Shown: piece by piece, positions 18,564-26,253 of the stretch
Position numbering within the stretch: position 1 is the first letter of the stretch
Layout: each line of letters opens with the position of its first letter
The notes under the pieces: model-generated
Told to the model about the DNA's origin: nothing
The model's database searches: none
Seen by the model: only the letters and a program-made list of their open reading frames with translations
Program-made: the position numbers and the translations under genes
Assembly: GCA_028284955.1 (NCBI GenBank)
Contig: JANQQS010000206.1
Coordinates: 1 to 45,333, forward strand
Length of the DNA stretch: 45,333 bases
From: Myxococcota bacterium
Lineage (GTDB): Bacteria; Myxococcota_A; Polyangia; Polyangiales; Houyiibacteriaceae
Direction of reading: 5' to 3'

Positions 18564-18971
18564 TCACTCGCCTCTCTCGCCGCGAATCCAATCCTCGATT
18601 CGAACGCCCGGAATCCGCTCGAAGTGTTTCTTGTTTCCCGTAACCAAGGGCGCGTTGTGCACCACCGAAATGGCACCGATCCACAAGTCTGCGTCTGCTA
18701 GGTGAGTTCCTGCTCTTTCCAAGGTGGCCTTGAAGTCGCCAAAGAGCTGCGCGGAAACCGGGTCGATGCCCAGCAGGGGCAGCGTCGACAGGAACTCCGC
18801 AACCAAATCACGGTTGTGCTCGGGCTCAGGGGATTTCGCCGCACCATAATAAAGCTCGGATGCGGTCACCCATGCGGGGCCGACCTTCTGATCGTCCGCT
18901 GCCCGGTGTTCGATCACGCGCGAGTTGCCACGAAGGATTTTGATGCATGTGTCCGTGTCGAGCAGCTTCAC
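18564..18971 (-). CDS. VapC-type PIN-domain toxin
   Basis: A 135-residue PIN-domain ribonuclease. A GTG at 18971 is the likely start, preceded by GAGGAG at 8 bases, giving the canonical opening KLLDTDTCIKIL with Asp5. The other acidic residues are Glu39 in TASELYYGA, and the Asp residues in LADADLWIGA; then come PLVTGNKKHFERIPG. This quartet binds Mg2+/Mn2+ and cleaves RNA, often tRNA. Nothing looks damaged in the toxin. The antitoxin gene immediately upstream (19026-19310) contains an internal stop, which makes the intact toxin unusual. Confidence 0.92.
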   Translation of the reverse strand: MKLLDTDTCIKILRGNSRVIEHRAADDQKVGPAWVTASELYYGAAKSPEPEHNRDLVAEFLSTLPLLGIDPVSAQLFGDFKATLERAGTHLADADLWIGAISVVHNAPLVTGNKKHFERIPGVRIEDWIRGERGE

Positions 18972-18992
18972 TCTCAAAGCTCCTCTGTTTTG

Positions 18993-19040
18993 CAATTCAA
19001 CAGGTCCTTACAACTCAACAGGTCTTCACAATTCAACGGT
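18993..19040 (-). repeat. 18-bp tandem repeat between antitoxin and toxin
   Basis: Unit 1 CAATTCAACAGGTCCTTA (18993-19010), unit 2 CAACTCAACAGGTCTTCA (19011-19028) and a partial unit 3 CAATTCAACGGT (19029-19040). On the coding strand unit 3 is the antitoxin's last codons (TVEL-stop), so the other two look like duplications of the gene's 3' end that widened the gap to vapC. Confidence 0.75.
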
Positions 19041-19310
19041 TCGGCCGCCGCTTCGAGCCCGATAAATTTCGTCAATCTCTTCCGACGCTGATTGCTCTGA
19101 ACGCCATCGGCCCGACAGCTGCCTCCACCTCTCCACTCGGCTGGCGGAGGTGTGTCCGTCCTGGCTGGTCGTTGCCGGGGCGTCGTGTTCCAAAGCGGAT
19201 TCGAGAATGTAGAGCGCCTGCTGAGTACGGCTTCGACGTTGCGCTTTGGCTCTATCTCGCAACCTTTACAGAGTACTTTCGTCAATATTTTCGATCGTTA
19301 AAGATGCCAT
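19026..19310 (-). pseudogene. VapB/FitA-type antitoxin interrupted by an in-frame TAA
   Basis: Reading from ATG 19310 gives ASLTIENIDESTL, then TAA (19268-19266), then RLRDRAKAQRRSRTQQALYI continuing to a proper end, SASEEIDEIYRARSGGRTVE plus L and a stop. Apart from one codon this is a complete 95-codon ribbon-helix-helix antitoxin with the C-terminal SGRW and GRTVEL typical of VapB/FitA. The stop stands where Gln, Lys or Glu would be expected. A TTG two codons later (19262) could allow restart, but the DNA-binding beta strand would be lost. It is upstream of the intact PIN toxin. Confidence 0.8.
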
Positions 19311-19505
19311 CTGCAACCATTTTGCATCCAGCTTGGATGTAAAGCCAGCCAGAATTGGTGCCTGCCACGGTGAGTCAGGCGCAGCTCGATGTGGGGGCCA
19401 AGTCGAAATCCGTCCGGTAGAGATGGTCGATTTCATGGATGCGGATCTTCCGATAGCCGCAAGAATCGGATCGCACCGTCCAAAACGGGCGCTTACGGTC
19501 CGCCG

Positions 19506-20912
19506 ATGCCGACTCTCGAAGACTACCGCCCAGCACTCGAGCGAACGCTGGCTGAGGCGTTGGAATTCCTAGGCGGGCTGCCCCGAGAAGCTGTGTCTGC
19601 GAAAAAATCAGGAGCGGAGATGATTTCTCGATTTCGTACCCCGCTCCCTGAGCAAGGCGCGGCTGCATCTGAGGTCATTCAGCAAATGGTGGACAAGGCC
19701 CGCGGCGGAATCATGCGCACCTCAGGAGGACGATCGTTTGCATGGGTGATCGGCGGAACACTACCAGCGGCGCTTGCCGCGGATTGGATGACGTCGGTTT
19801 GGGACCAAAACGCAGCGCTGAGTGCATGCAGTCCGGCTGCGGCGGCTGTTGAGTCTGTCGTCGGTAGTTGGATCAAGGAGCTGCTCGGACTTCCCGTAGA
19901 CGCGAGCTTCGCTCTGGTGACCGGTTGCCAAATGGCCCACTTCACTTGTCTGGCGGCTGCCCGTCACCATCTTCTGGCGGGAAAGGGTTGGGACGTCGAG
20001 CGTAGAGGCCTACAAGGCGCGCCGAACGTTCGCGTGATCGATGTGAGTGCCCGTCACGCTTCGGTGGATCGCGCCCTGCGGTTTCTTGGGATCGGAACCG
20101 ACGCCGTGGTCTCGATGAGAGGCGAACGTTGCTCTTCGTCTTCCCTCCAAACCGTACTCGGTTCACAACCTGATGCGCCGACGATCGTGCTGACTCAGGC
20201 TGGCGACATTCACACCGGCGAGTCGGATGCGTTCGAGAACGTCATTCTTCTCGCACGCCAGCACGGAGCTTGGGTTCACGTGGATGGTGCGTTCGGTCTC
20301 TGGGCGCAGGCCAGTGCTCGACATCGTCATCGGGTCGCCGGAGTAGAAGGGGCGGATTCCTGGGCAACGGATGGACACAAGTGGCTCAATGTTCCGTTTG
20401 ACTCAGGCTACGCGATCGTCGCTCGGTCGGATGCGCATCGTGCCTCGATGAGCACCAAGGCCACGTACATCGACTCGGCAACCGAAATGAGAGAGCCACT
20501 CGACTGGACGCCGGAGTGGTCGCGGCGTGCACGCGCGTTTTCTACGTATGCAGCTATTCAAGAGCTTGGTCGAAAGGGAATTGAGAAGCAGATTGATCAT
20601 TCGTGTCAGCTGGCGTCCGCTTTGGTCGATCGGATGGGTCGTTTACCGCGAATCGAGATCGTGAGCTCGCCAGTACTCAATCAAGGGCTGATTCGAGTGA
20701 AGCCTTCCAACGCGAACGCCAACCAAGAAGAACACGATTCGGCGACACTTCGTGTCGTCGAACATCTTTCTCAACAGGGTGAAAGTTTCTTTCAGCCGAG
20801 TCGATGGAATGATCGAACGGTGATTCGTGTCTCAGTGTGTAGCTGGCAAACCACTGAAGACGATATTCAGCGAGCGGTCGTTGCGATGGAGCAAGTTCTC
20901 CGTGGCGAGTGA
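19506..20912 (+). CDS. group II PLP-dependent decarboxylase family protein
   Basis: A 468-residue fold-type I PLP enzyme starting PTLEDYRPALERTLAEAL (ATG 19506). Conserved features are the SACSPAAAAVESVVGSWIKE region, VTGCQMAHFTCLAAARHH (PLP phosphate contact), VHVDGAFGLWA (Asp pairs with the pyridine nitrogen) and the Schiff-base lysine in WATDGHKWLNVPFDSG. The C-terminal small domain contains VIRVSVCSWQTTEDDI. The family decarboxylates aromatic or acidic amino acids. The specificity residues do not match a type I can name. It is close to the methyltransferase/radical SAM pair but on the other strand. No strong ribosome binding site. Confidence 0.87.
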   Translation: MPTLEDYRPALERTLAEALEFLGGLPREAVSAKKSGAEMISRFRTPLPEQGAAASEVIQQMVDKARGGIMRTSGGRSFAWVIGGTLPAALAADWMTSVWDQNAALSACSPAAAAVESVVGSWIKELLGLPVDASFALVTGCQMAHFTCLAAARHHLLAGKGWDVERRGLQGAPNVRVIDVSARHASVDRALRFLGIGTDAVVSMRGERCSSSSLQTVLGSQPDAPTIVLTQAGDIHTGESDAFENVILLARQHGAWVHVDGAFGLWAQASARHRHRVAGVEGADSWATDGHKWLNVPFDSGYAIVARSDAHRASMSTKATYIDSATEMREPLDWTPEWSRRARAFSTYAAIQELGRKGIEKQIDHSCQLASALVDRMGRLPRIEIVSSPVLNQGLIRVKPSNANANQEEHDSATLRVVEHLSQQGESFFQPSRWNDRTVIRVSVCSWQTTEDDIQRAVVAMEQVLRGE

Positions 20913-20981
20913 CTACCCGCGGTTCAGGACACGTATGCTCAGTGCAGAAAGACTTCCTATGAGTGGTCAGGAGGTCGTTCG

Positions 20982-21278
20982 ATGGGCAGAGTCCGTGTTT
21001 CCGAAGACATCGTTCCCGTCATTGAGTTCAAGGCCCAGGCGGCCGAGTGGCTTCGGCGTCTTGCAGACGACGACGGCCATCCTCTAATCATCACCCAGAA
21101 CGGAAAACCCGCCGCGGTGATGGTCTCCCCCAAAGAATTCGATCGCCTTACCGAACACCAGCGACTCCTCACCGCGGTGCACCAAGGCATGGAAGACGAA
21201 AAGGAGGGCCGCGTACACAGTAGTGAAGAGGTCTTCCGCCATCTGAGAGAACGCATCGGCAACATGCGAAACAAGTAG
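20982..21278 (+). CDS. Phd/YefM-family antitoxin
   Basis: A 98-residue protein preceded by AGGAGG at 8 bases. The opening VSEDIVPVIEFKAQAAEWLR, then HPLIITQNGKPAAVMVSPKE and FDRL, is the Phd/YefM N-terminal DNA-binding and dimer fold. The C-terminal 40 residues (MEDEKEGRVHSSEEVFRHL) form the toxin-binding helix, typical of antitoxins that pair with ParE/RelE. The partner gene starts 5 bases after the stop but is truncated, so this antitoxin may now be an orphan. Confidence 0.9.
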   Translation: MGRVRVSEDIVPVIEFKAQAAEWLRRLADDDGHPLIITQNGKPAAVMVSPKEFDRLTEHQRLLTAVHQGMEDEKEGRVHSSEEVFRHLRERIGNMRNK

Positions 21279-21283
21279 GCGCC

Positions 21284-21643
21284 ATGTCCGCCGCCGCTGC
21301 CCCGCTTGCAGGACGTGTCGTCCCTGAGGTCAACGACGAAACCGTTCGGGAAGTCTTCCTTCGTCGGTACCGAATCATCTACGGAGTTCGTGATGCATAC
21401 ATCCTTGTCTTCACGGTATTCCGCGGCGACCGGCGGTGCGCCGCGATTGGATTCAAGACGACGGGTAACAGGTCTCTGAACCTACGGACAGGTATTTCGA
21501 GCAAATCTAACCAGGTGCGTGGACGACCTTTGTCTATGCGGAGGCGTAGAGCGCATGCTTGTAAAGACTTGCCAGGTTCTCCAGCGCTTCTTTGTTCACT
21601 TTGCGAAAGTACACATCAGCGATATCGGCTTTCCGGGAGATGA
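21284..21643 (+). pseudogene. truncated ParE-type toxin
   Basis: Residues about 9-50 are a clear ParE C-terminal half: AGRVVPEVNDETVREVFLRR then YRIIYGVRDAYILVFTVFRG. The usual N-terminal ~45-50 residues (two helices) are missing; only a short alanine/proline start (SAAAAPL) precedes the homology. After TVFRGDRR the frame runs on into sequence antisense to the next gene (to 21643) with no family resemblance, so the natural end is also lost. Still 5 bases downstream of its Phd antitoxin, it is likely a non-toxic relic. Confidence 0.75.
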
Positions 21644-22184
21644 CTTTACGTTGTGCATCGATCTCTAACTGGCCAAGCTGGCTTATCAACAGCCCTCTAT
21701 CACCATGCACTTCGTCGGTCGTACCCAGCCGACACAGCTTCTTTCGAAACCAGGCCTTGTTCGCTTTGAGGTGCGCTTCATAGACCGGAACCAGGTGAAC
21801 CTTGTACTGGCCGGACTTCTCATCTGCACTGGCTCGCACCACGCAAGTCTTGTCGTACTTTCCCAGTGAACCAACAGCAACTGGCTTTGCTAGTTCAGAA
21901 CCGTCGATCTCGCTCGCCGAGCCCGAATGGAGGAACGAATCGGCGAACTCCGACAGTTCGCCTGTCCAGTCTTCCAAATGCTTTTGATTTATCCTGATGA
22001 CGCGTTTGATGAACTCGGCGGATTTCAGAAACCTTTCATCCTCGTAGTCGCATTTCTCGAAACTCAATGAGAGCTGGGTATGCCCAAAGGAAAGAGGGGC
22101 ATCCACGACGAGCAGGGCAGCCTTGTGCTCTCCACCAAGCGATATCTGCCTATTCTCGAAGAATAGGTCCTTTGGGTCCGACAT
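21534..22184 (-). CDS. unknown protein of 216 residues
   Basis: The ATG at 22184 has a good ribosome binding site (GGAGG, 5 bases). The protein starts SDPKDLFFENRQISLGG, has a beta-rich first half (KAALLVVDAPLSFGHTQLSL) and a charged, lysine-rich second half ending in an amphipathic helix (KEALENLASLYKHAL). No signal peptide or membrane segment, so it is probably cytoplasmic. I do not recognise a family. It is adjacent to the decayed Phd-ParE locus, and its 3' end overlaps the read-through frame of the broken toxin. Base composition is slightly more AT-rich than the flanks, which may point to acquisition together with that locus. Confidence 0.6.
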   Translation of the reverse strand: MSDPKDLFFENRQISLGGEHKAALLVVDAPLSFGHTQLSLSFEKCDYEDERFLKSAEFIKRVIRINQKHLEDWTGELSEFADSFLHSGSASEIDGSELAKPVAVGSLGKYDKTCVVRASADEKSGQYKVHLVPVYEAHLKANKAWFRKKLCRLGTTDEVHGDRGLLISQLGQLEIDAQRKVISRKADIADVYFRKVNKEALENLASLYKHALYASA

Positions 22185-22471
22185 CCCATCCTCCGTTTGC
22201 TCGTGATCGAACGATCACCCCTCGATGCTATTTCTACCATACAACAGCAGCGGCCTACGGATGAGCATCCGCAACATGCTTCACTTCGAGACTCCCAAGG
22301 AAGGCGGTTTTCGCACGACGTTACGGGGGACGATCGCTCCAATTTGCGGACTCCTCGAACGACTTGACGCTGGCACGACAGTATGGACAGACAACCCCGG
22401 CGGGCCCGGACACGTGACCCCACAAAACCTATCAAATAGGACTTTATTGGAGACTTTTTTTGGCATGTTGA

Positions 22472-24256
22472 ATGCATGAAAGACGCGAGATGCGGTGTCA
22501 CTCGAACTCTTTCATTTGCTCATCCATATTTGGACTTCTCGTCACCACGGGGTCGCTCATCCAGGTGGCGGGTTGCGATGGAGGCTCATCCGGAACATCT
22601 AGACGCACCGACGATCCGAGTGACGGTGCGGACAACCCAAACGACGCCACCACCCACGATCGAGTGTGCAAGGAAGATGACGACGGAGTTCTTTCTTGTG
22701 TTGTAGACGTCGGCGCCGCAACTTCGAACGCCTTCGCTCCCAACGCGAACAATTCGGATGGAGTCGGAGATCAAGATGGCGCGCTCATTTTGCGAACTCA
22801 GACACGGGTCGCTTCGAAGTTCATTTGGATCGCAAACTCCGAGGAAGGCACTGTTTCGAAGTTTGATACGACGACGTACGAAGAACTCGGTCGCTACGTG
22901 ACCGGTTCCCGCGGCCGCAACAACGATCCGTCGCGGACCTCGGTCAATACACTCGGTGACGTCTACGTTGGCAATCGTGTAGGCAGCTCAGTCGCCCGTA
23001 TCGCAGCCCAAAGCGATTCATGTCCGGACACCAACAAAGATGGGACGGTGACATCCTCGACTCGCGGAGACGAAGTGCTTGCATGGGGTCAAGATGACTG
23101 CGTCTTGTGGCATACCGACCTGCGTAGCTATCCAGGTGCGCCTGGCACAGTAGTTCGCTCGGTATCGGCGCAAGATGTCGAGCGACCGGACGGAACGATC
23201 GAGCAATACGTTTGGATCGGTGCCTTCAACGAGCGGCGCTTGTACAAACTCGACGGTCTGACCGGAAGAATCCTTTTTCACGTCGACTTGCCCGTCTATC
23301 CGTACGGGTCGGCGATGGATGGTAAGGGCAACCTTTGGATCGCCTCGAAAAACGATCTGCACATCGCCTACATCGATACGGCGAAATGTGAAGCCGGGAA
23401 CTGTCCTGCAAATCTCGTCGCGCAACCGGACAATGGGTACGGCATTACGGTGGACGCGAAGCAACGTATCTGGCTCGGCGGAACTACGATTAAACGATAT
23501 GATCCGGCGACCGGTAAAATGGACCAAATACCAATCCGGGGGTGGTCGGAAAGCCCTGCCGGCATAAATATTTTCCACGGGATCGCGGCCGATATGAACG
23601 GTTGGATTTGGGCCGCCGGATTCACTTCTGGCGTGGTCCGTATCAACGCGGACAACCCCTCAGAGAACGTCATTGTGCGCGACACGGAAGGGTGGTTCAA
23701 CAAAGGAATGGCGGTCGACGCGGACGGGAAAATTTGGTCGGTGACACAAGAAAGTCGCGCCGTTGTCATTACACCGGGACCGGGATTGAACGATGCGACC
23801 GTGAATCCCGAGGTCGCGAAAACGATCGTCGCGCCGTACACCTATTCCGACATGACTGGCCTTCAATTGCTGTTGGCGATTGGAATCGCACAACGCGTCC
23901 CCGAAGGAAGCTACCGGCGTGTGCTTCGTGGCTGCGGGGATGACCCCGAACGCACAACGGAATGGAAAGCACTAAGCTGGAAAGCCGACACCCCGACCGG
24001 ATCCACCATTACCTTTCGTTTTCGTGTCGCCGACTCCGAGGCCGCGCTTTCGTCCGCGGAGTGGCTGCCTCTAGCGACCGTGCCTACGGACACGTCTCCG
24101 GCGTCCATCGACGACATCATTTCATCGATGAACCTCACCGAAACGTCCTACCTGGAACTCGAAATCGGGTTCCGAGCGGCTCGCGGATCGGCGAGCGCCA
24201 CGCCGAAGGTCGATTCGGTGCGCGTCTCCTACGAATGCCCGCGCACTCTCCGTTAG
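22472..24256 (+). CDS. beta-propeller lipoprotein (virginiamycin-lyase/NHL-like)
   Basis: A 594-residue predicted lipoprotein with lipobox QVAGC (Cys35), then a G/S/D-rich linker. Propeller blades are visible as WIANSEEGTVSKFDT, GDVYVGNRVGSSVARI, YVWIGAFNERRLYKLD, GNLWIASKNDLHIAYID, RIWLGGTTIKRYDP, GWIWAAGFTSGVVRIN and KIWSVTQESRAVVI, giving about seven blades of the Vgb/NHL sort. DTNKDGTV inside resembles a calcium loop. A separate C-terminal beta domain (about 490-590) follows. No lyase residues can be confirmed, so surface binding or scaffolding is as likely as catalysis. A second ATG at 22490 is also possible. The upstream region is AT-rich. Confidence 0.8.
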   Translation: MHERREMRCHSNSFICSSIFGLLVTTGSLIQVAGCDGGSSGTSRRTDDPSDGADNPNDATTHDRVCKEDDDGVLSCVVDVGAATSNAFAPNANNSDGVGDQDGALILRTQTRVASKFIWIANSEEGTVSKFDTTTYEELGRYVTGSRGRNNDPSRTSVNTLGDVYVGNRVGSSVARIAAQSDSCPDTNKDGTVTSSTRGDEVLAWGQDDCVLWHTDLRSYPGAPGTVVRSVSAQDVERPDGTIEQYVWIGAFNERRLYKLDGLTGRILFHVDLPVYPYGSAMDGKGNLWIASKNDLHIAYIDTAKCEAGNCPANLVAQPDNGYGITVDAKQRIWLGGTTIKRYDPATGKMDQIPIRGWSESPAGINIFHGIAADMNGWIWAAGFTSGVVRINADNPSENVIVRDTEGWFNKGMAVDADGKIWSVTQESRAVVITPGPGLNDATVNPEVAKTIVAPYTYSDMTGLQLLLAIGIAQRVPEGSYRRVLRGCGDDPERTTEWKALSWKADTPTGSTITFRFRVADSEAALSSAEWLPLATVPTDTSPASIDDIISSMNLTETSYLELEIGFRAARGSASATPKVDSVRVSYECPRTLR

Positions 24257-24331
24257 ATCGCCTCTAGCGTAGACAAGCAAAAAGCACGCGGACCGTGGTA
24301 CGAAAAGCCGCAATCCACAGGAGGACGCGCA

Positions 24332-25486
24332 ATGAGCGAGTACCAGTACTACGAATTCCTCGCGATCGACCGGCCACTCACGGACAAGCAGATGGGCGAG
24401 CTACGATCCATCTCGTCGCGGGCGGAGATCACTCGAACCCAATTCTCGAACGAGTACAGCTACGGCGATCTTAAGGCCGACCCGCGCACGCTCCTTCAAC
24501 GATACTTCGATGTGCACGTGTACGTGGCCAACTGGGGTACGCATCGCCTTGGCCTGCGACTTCCCGCCGACCTCGTCGATCTCGAAGCGCTGAAGCCATA
24601 CTGCGCGAGCGACCAGACGTCCGTCGAATGCTGCGGGAAACACATCCTCGTTGATATCTGGAGCGAGACCGACGACCACGAAGGCTGGGTCGAAGGCGAT
24701 GGATGGATGGCGTCCCTCGCCCCGGTGCGCGATGAGATTCTCAGGGGCGATCTCCGGGGATCATATCTCGCGTGGCTCTTGGCGGTGCAAAACAGAGAGC
24801 TCGATGCCGAAGACACGGAGCCGCCTGTGCCACCTGGCCTCGGCAAGCTGTCAGTCCCACTGCAAAACCTCGCGCAGTATCTCCGGCTCGACGTGCACCT
24901 CATTGCTGCAGCAGCGGAGGGCAGTGCACCCGAACAGATGGAGCCCACGGGCCTCGAAGCGTGGATCGCCGGATTGCCGAGTGAACAGAAGGATGGGCTA
25001 CTCCTCGACGTCGTCAAGGGCGGCAGTCCCCATGTCGGAATGAAACTCTTACGGCGGTTTCGTTCCGAACTCGGCAACGGCGCTCGGGCAAATGCAGATC
25101 CGAGTCGCACAGTCGGCGAGCTCATGGAGCGAGCTGATGCCCGGCGGGAAGCCCACGAAGCGGAACAAGCTCGCCGAGCCGATCGGAAACGGCGCCAGCG
25201 TGAGAAAGTCGCGGCAGCTGCTCGCGCCAAGCGCCTCGATGATCTCGCAAGGAAGCAGACCGCCGCCTGGCGAGATGTTGAGGCGCTCGTTTCCTCGAAG
25301 AAGCCAAGAGCGTACGACGAGGCTGTTCTCCTACTCAAGGACCTGCACGACCTAGGAGATCGAGACGGCAATACCGAAGCGTTCGCGAAACGTTTCGACT
25401 CCTTGCGGGCGCGCCATGAGCGCAAGCAGAGCTTTATCGCGCGACTCGATCGCGCCGGCTTGCAACCGACGCAGGTGGAGCGATGA
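24332..25486 (+). CDS. conserved protein of unknown function
   Basis: A 384-residue soluble protein with a strong ribosome binding site (AGGAGG before ATG 24332). The N-terminal domain (SEYQYYEFLAIDRPLTDKQM, then ISSRAEITRTQFSNEYSYGD and DVHVYVANWGTHRLGLRLP) is a block I recall from conserved uncharacterised bacterial proteins sometimes found beside SWIM zinc-finger proteins; no such neighbour is seen here. The middle is helical, and about residues 260-315 form a highly charged coiled coil (EAEQARRADRKRRQREK). No signal peptide. Function unknown; nothing looks damaged. Confidence 0.75.
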   Translation: MSEYQYYEFLAIDRPLTDKQMGELRSISSRAEITRTQFSNEYSYGDLKADPRTLLQRYFDVHVYVANWGTHRLGLRLPADLVDLEALKPYCASDQTSVECCGKHILVDIWSETDDHEGWVEGDGWMASLAPVRDEILRGDLRGSYLAWLLAVQNRELDAEDTEPPVPPGLGKLSVPLQNLAQYLRLDVHLIAAAAEGSAPEQMEPTGLEAWIAGLPSEQKDGLLLDVVKGGSPHVGMKLLRRFRSELGNGARANADPSRTVGELMERADARREAHEAEQARRADRKRRQREKVAAAARAKRLDDLARKQTAAWRDVEALVSSKKPRAYDEAVLLLKDLHDLGDRDGNTEAFAKRFDSLRARHERKQSFIARLDRAGLQPTQVER

Positions 25487-25532
25487 GAAGGTACAAGTAG
25501 AGTAGTCTCCTTCGCAAACGACGAAAATCACG

Positions 25533-26177
25533 TCATTTCGGAACTGAAAGAGATGACTTTTCGGTGCGCTTCAGTTGGCAGAATGATCGGTCTTCTGACT
25601 GGTCGGGATAGTAACTGTGAAACCCGTCGATCACTTCAGCGTTCCAAACGTCCGAGCTCTTCACCAACGCCAAAATAGGAGTCAGATTCTTGAATCCTAG
25701 CCCTGTTACACCAACGACCTTGGGGCCATTGTTGGATGTAAGAACCTTGGATTGGATTCCCACTTTGCTCAGCGCCGCAGGCTGGTGTGTCACGTTCGTA
25801 TTCACGACGAACGAGCCGCCACATCGATAACTCGGAGTCACATTGATGAACATGGCGCCTTCGATTCGGCTGACCCTATGTTCGAGTTCACTACATGGCA
25901 AGTTGCGAACGTCAGGGCGGTCTTGTTCGTCATCCGTGCCGAGCATCATCGGATCAAAGGCGCCGATGATGCTCCATCCTAGCGCGCATAGTTTTAGGCC
26001 TCTGACGCTCAAGAGCAGCGCCAGACGGCTTTGCGTCGCCTTCGGCTCGTGGCTGACGGATCTCGCGTCTTCCGTCGATGAAGGCTCGGTCGAGGCAACG
26101 CAGCCGTACAGCGAACCCAACGATACCAAAACTGCTCCCAAGACGTACCGCTTGGCCGCGTGCTGTTTGCAACGCAT
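25533..26177 (-). CDS. small Cys-containing lipoprotein, paralogue of the 2855-3466 gene
   Basis: A 214-residue predicted lipoprotein starting at ATG 26177 after GAGAGGAAG. The signal peptide ends with the lipobox SLYGC (Cys26), then VASTEP as in the paralogue. Conserved landmarks are LCALGWSIIG, NLPC, INVTPSYRC, SNNGPK and YPDQSEDRSFC. The motif order and cysteine spacing match the 2855-3466 protein though overall identity is low. It is the last of four minus-strand genes (AztD-like, TldD, TldE, this), 76 bases after TldE, and may be co-transcribed with them. Function unknown. Confidence 0.72.
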   Translation of the reverse strand: MRCKQHAAKRYVLGAVLVSLGSLYGCVASTEPSSTEDARSVSHEPKATQSRLALLLSVRGLKLCALGWSIIGAFDPMMLGTDDEQDRPDVRNLPCSELEHRVSRIEGAMFINVTPSYRCGGSFVVNTNVTHQPAALSKVGIQSKVLTSNNGPKVVGVTGLGFKNLTPILALVKSSDVWNAEVIDGFHSYYPDQSEDRSFCQLKRTEKSSLSVPK

Positions 26178-26253
26178 TGGCTTCCTCTCTCTTAAGACTG
26201 AACGACGTGAGGGTATCAAGTGAACCTGAGACTTGGCGCTGCGGCGGGCTTGG

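Noticed and set aside
22225-22479. 84-codon frame upstream of the propeller lipoprotein
   Set aside because: No ribosome binding site, overlaps the promoter-like AT-rich region and runs into the next start.
24496-25425. 309-codon frame antisense to the conserved unknown gene
   Set aside because: Serine/arginine-rich noise, while the sense frame has a strong ribosome binding site and conserved blocks.
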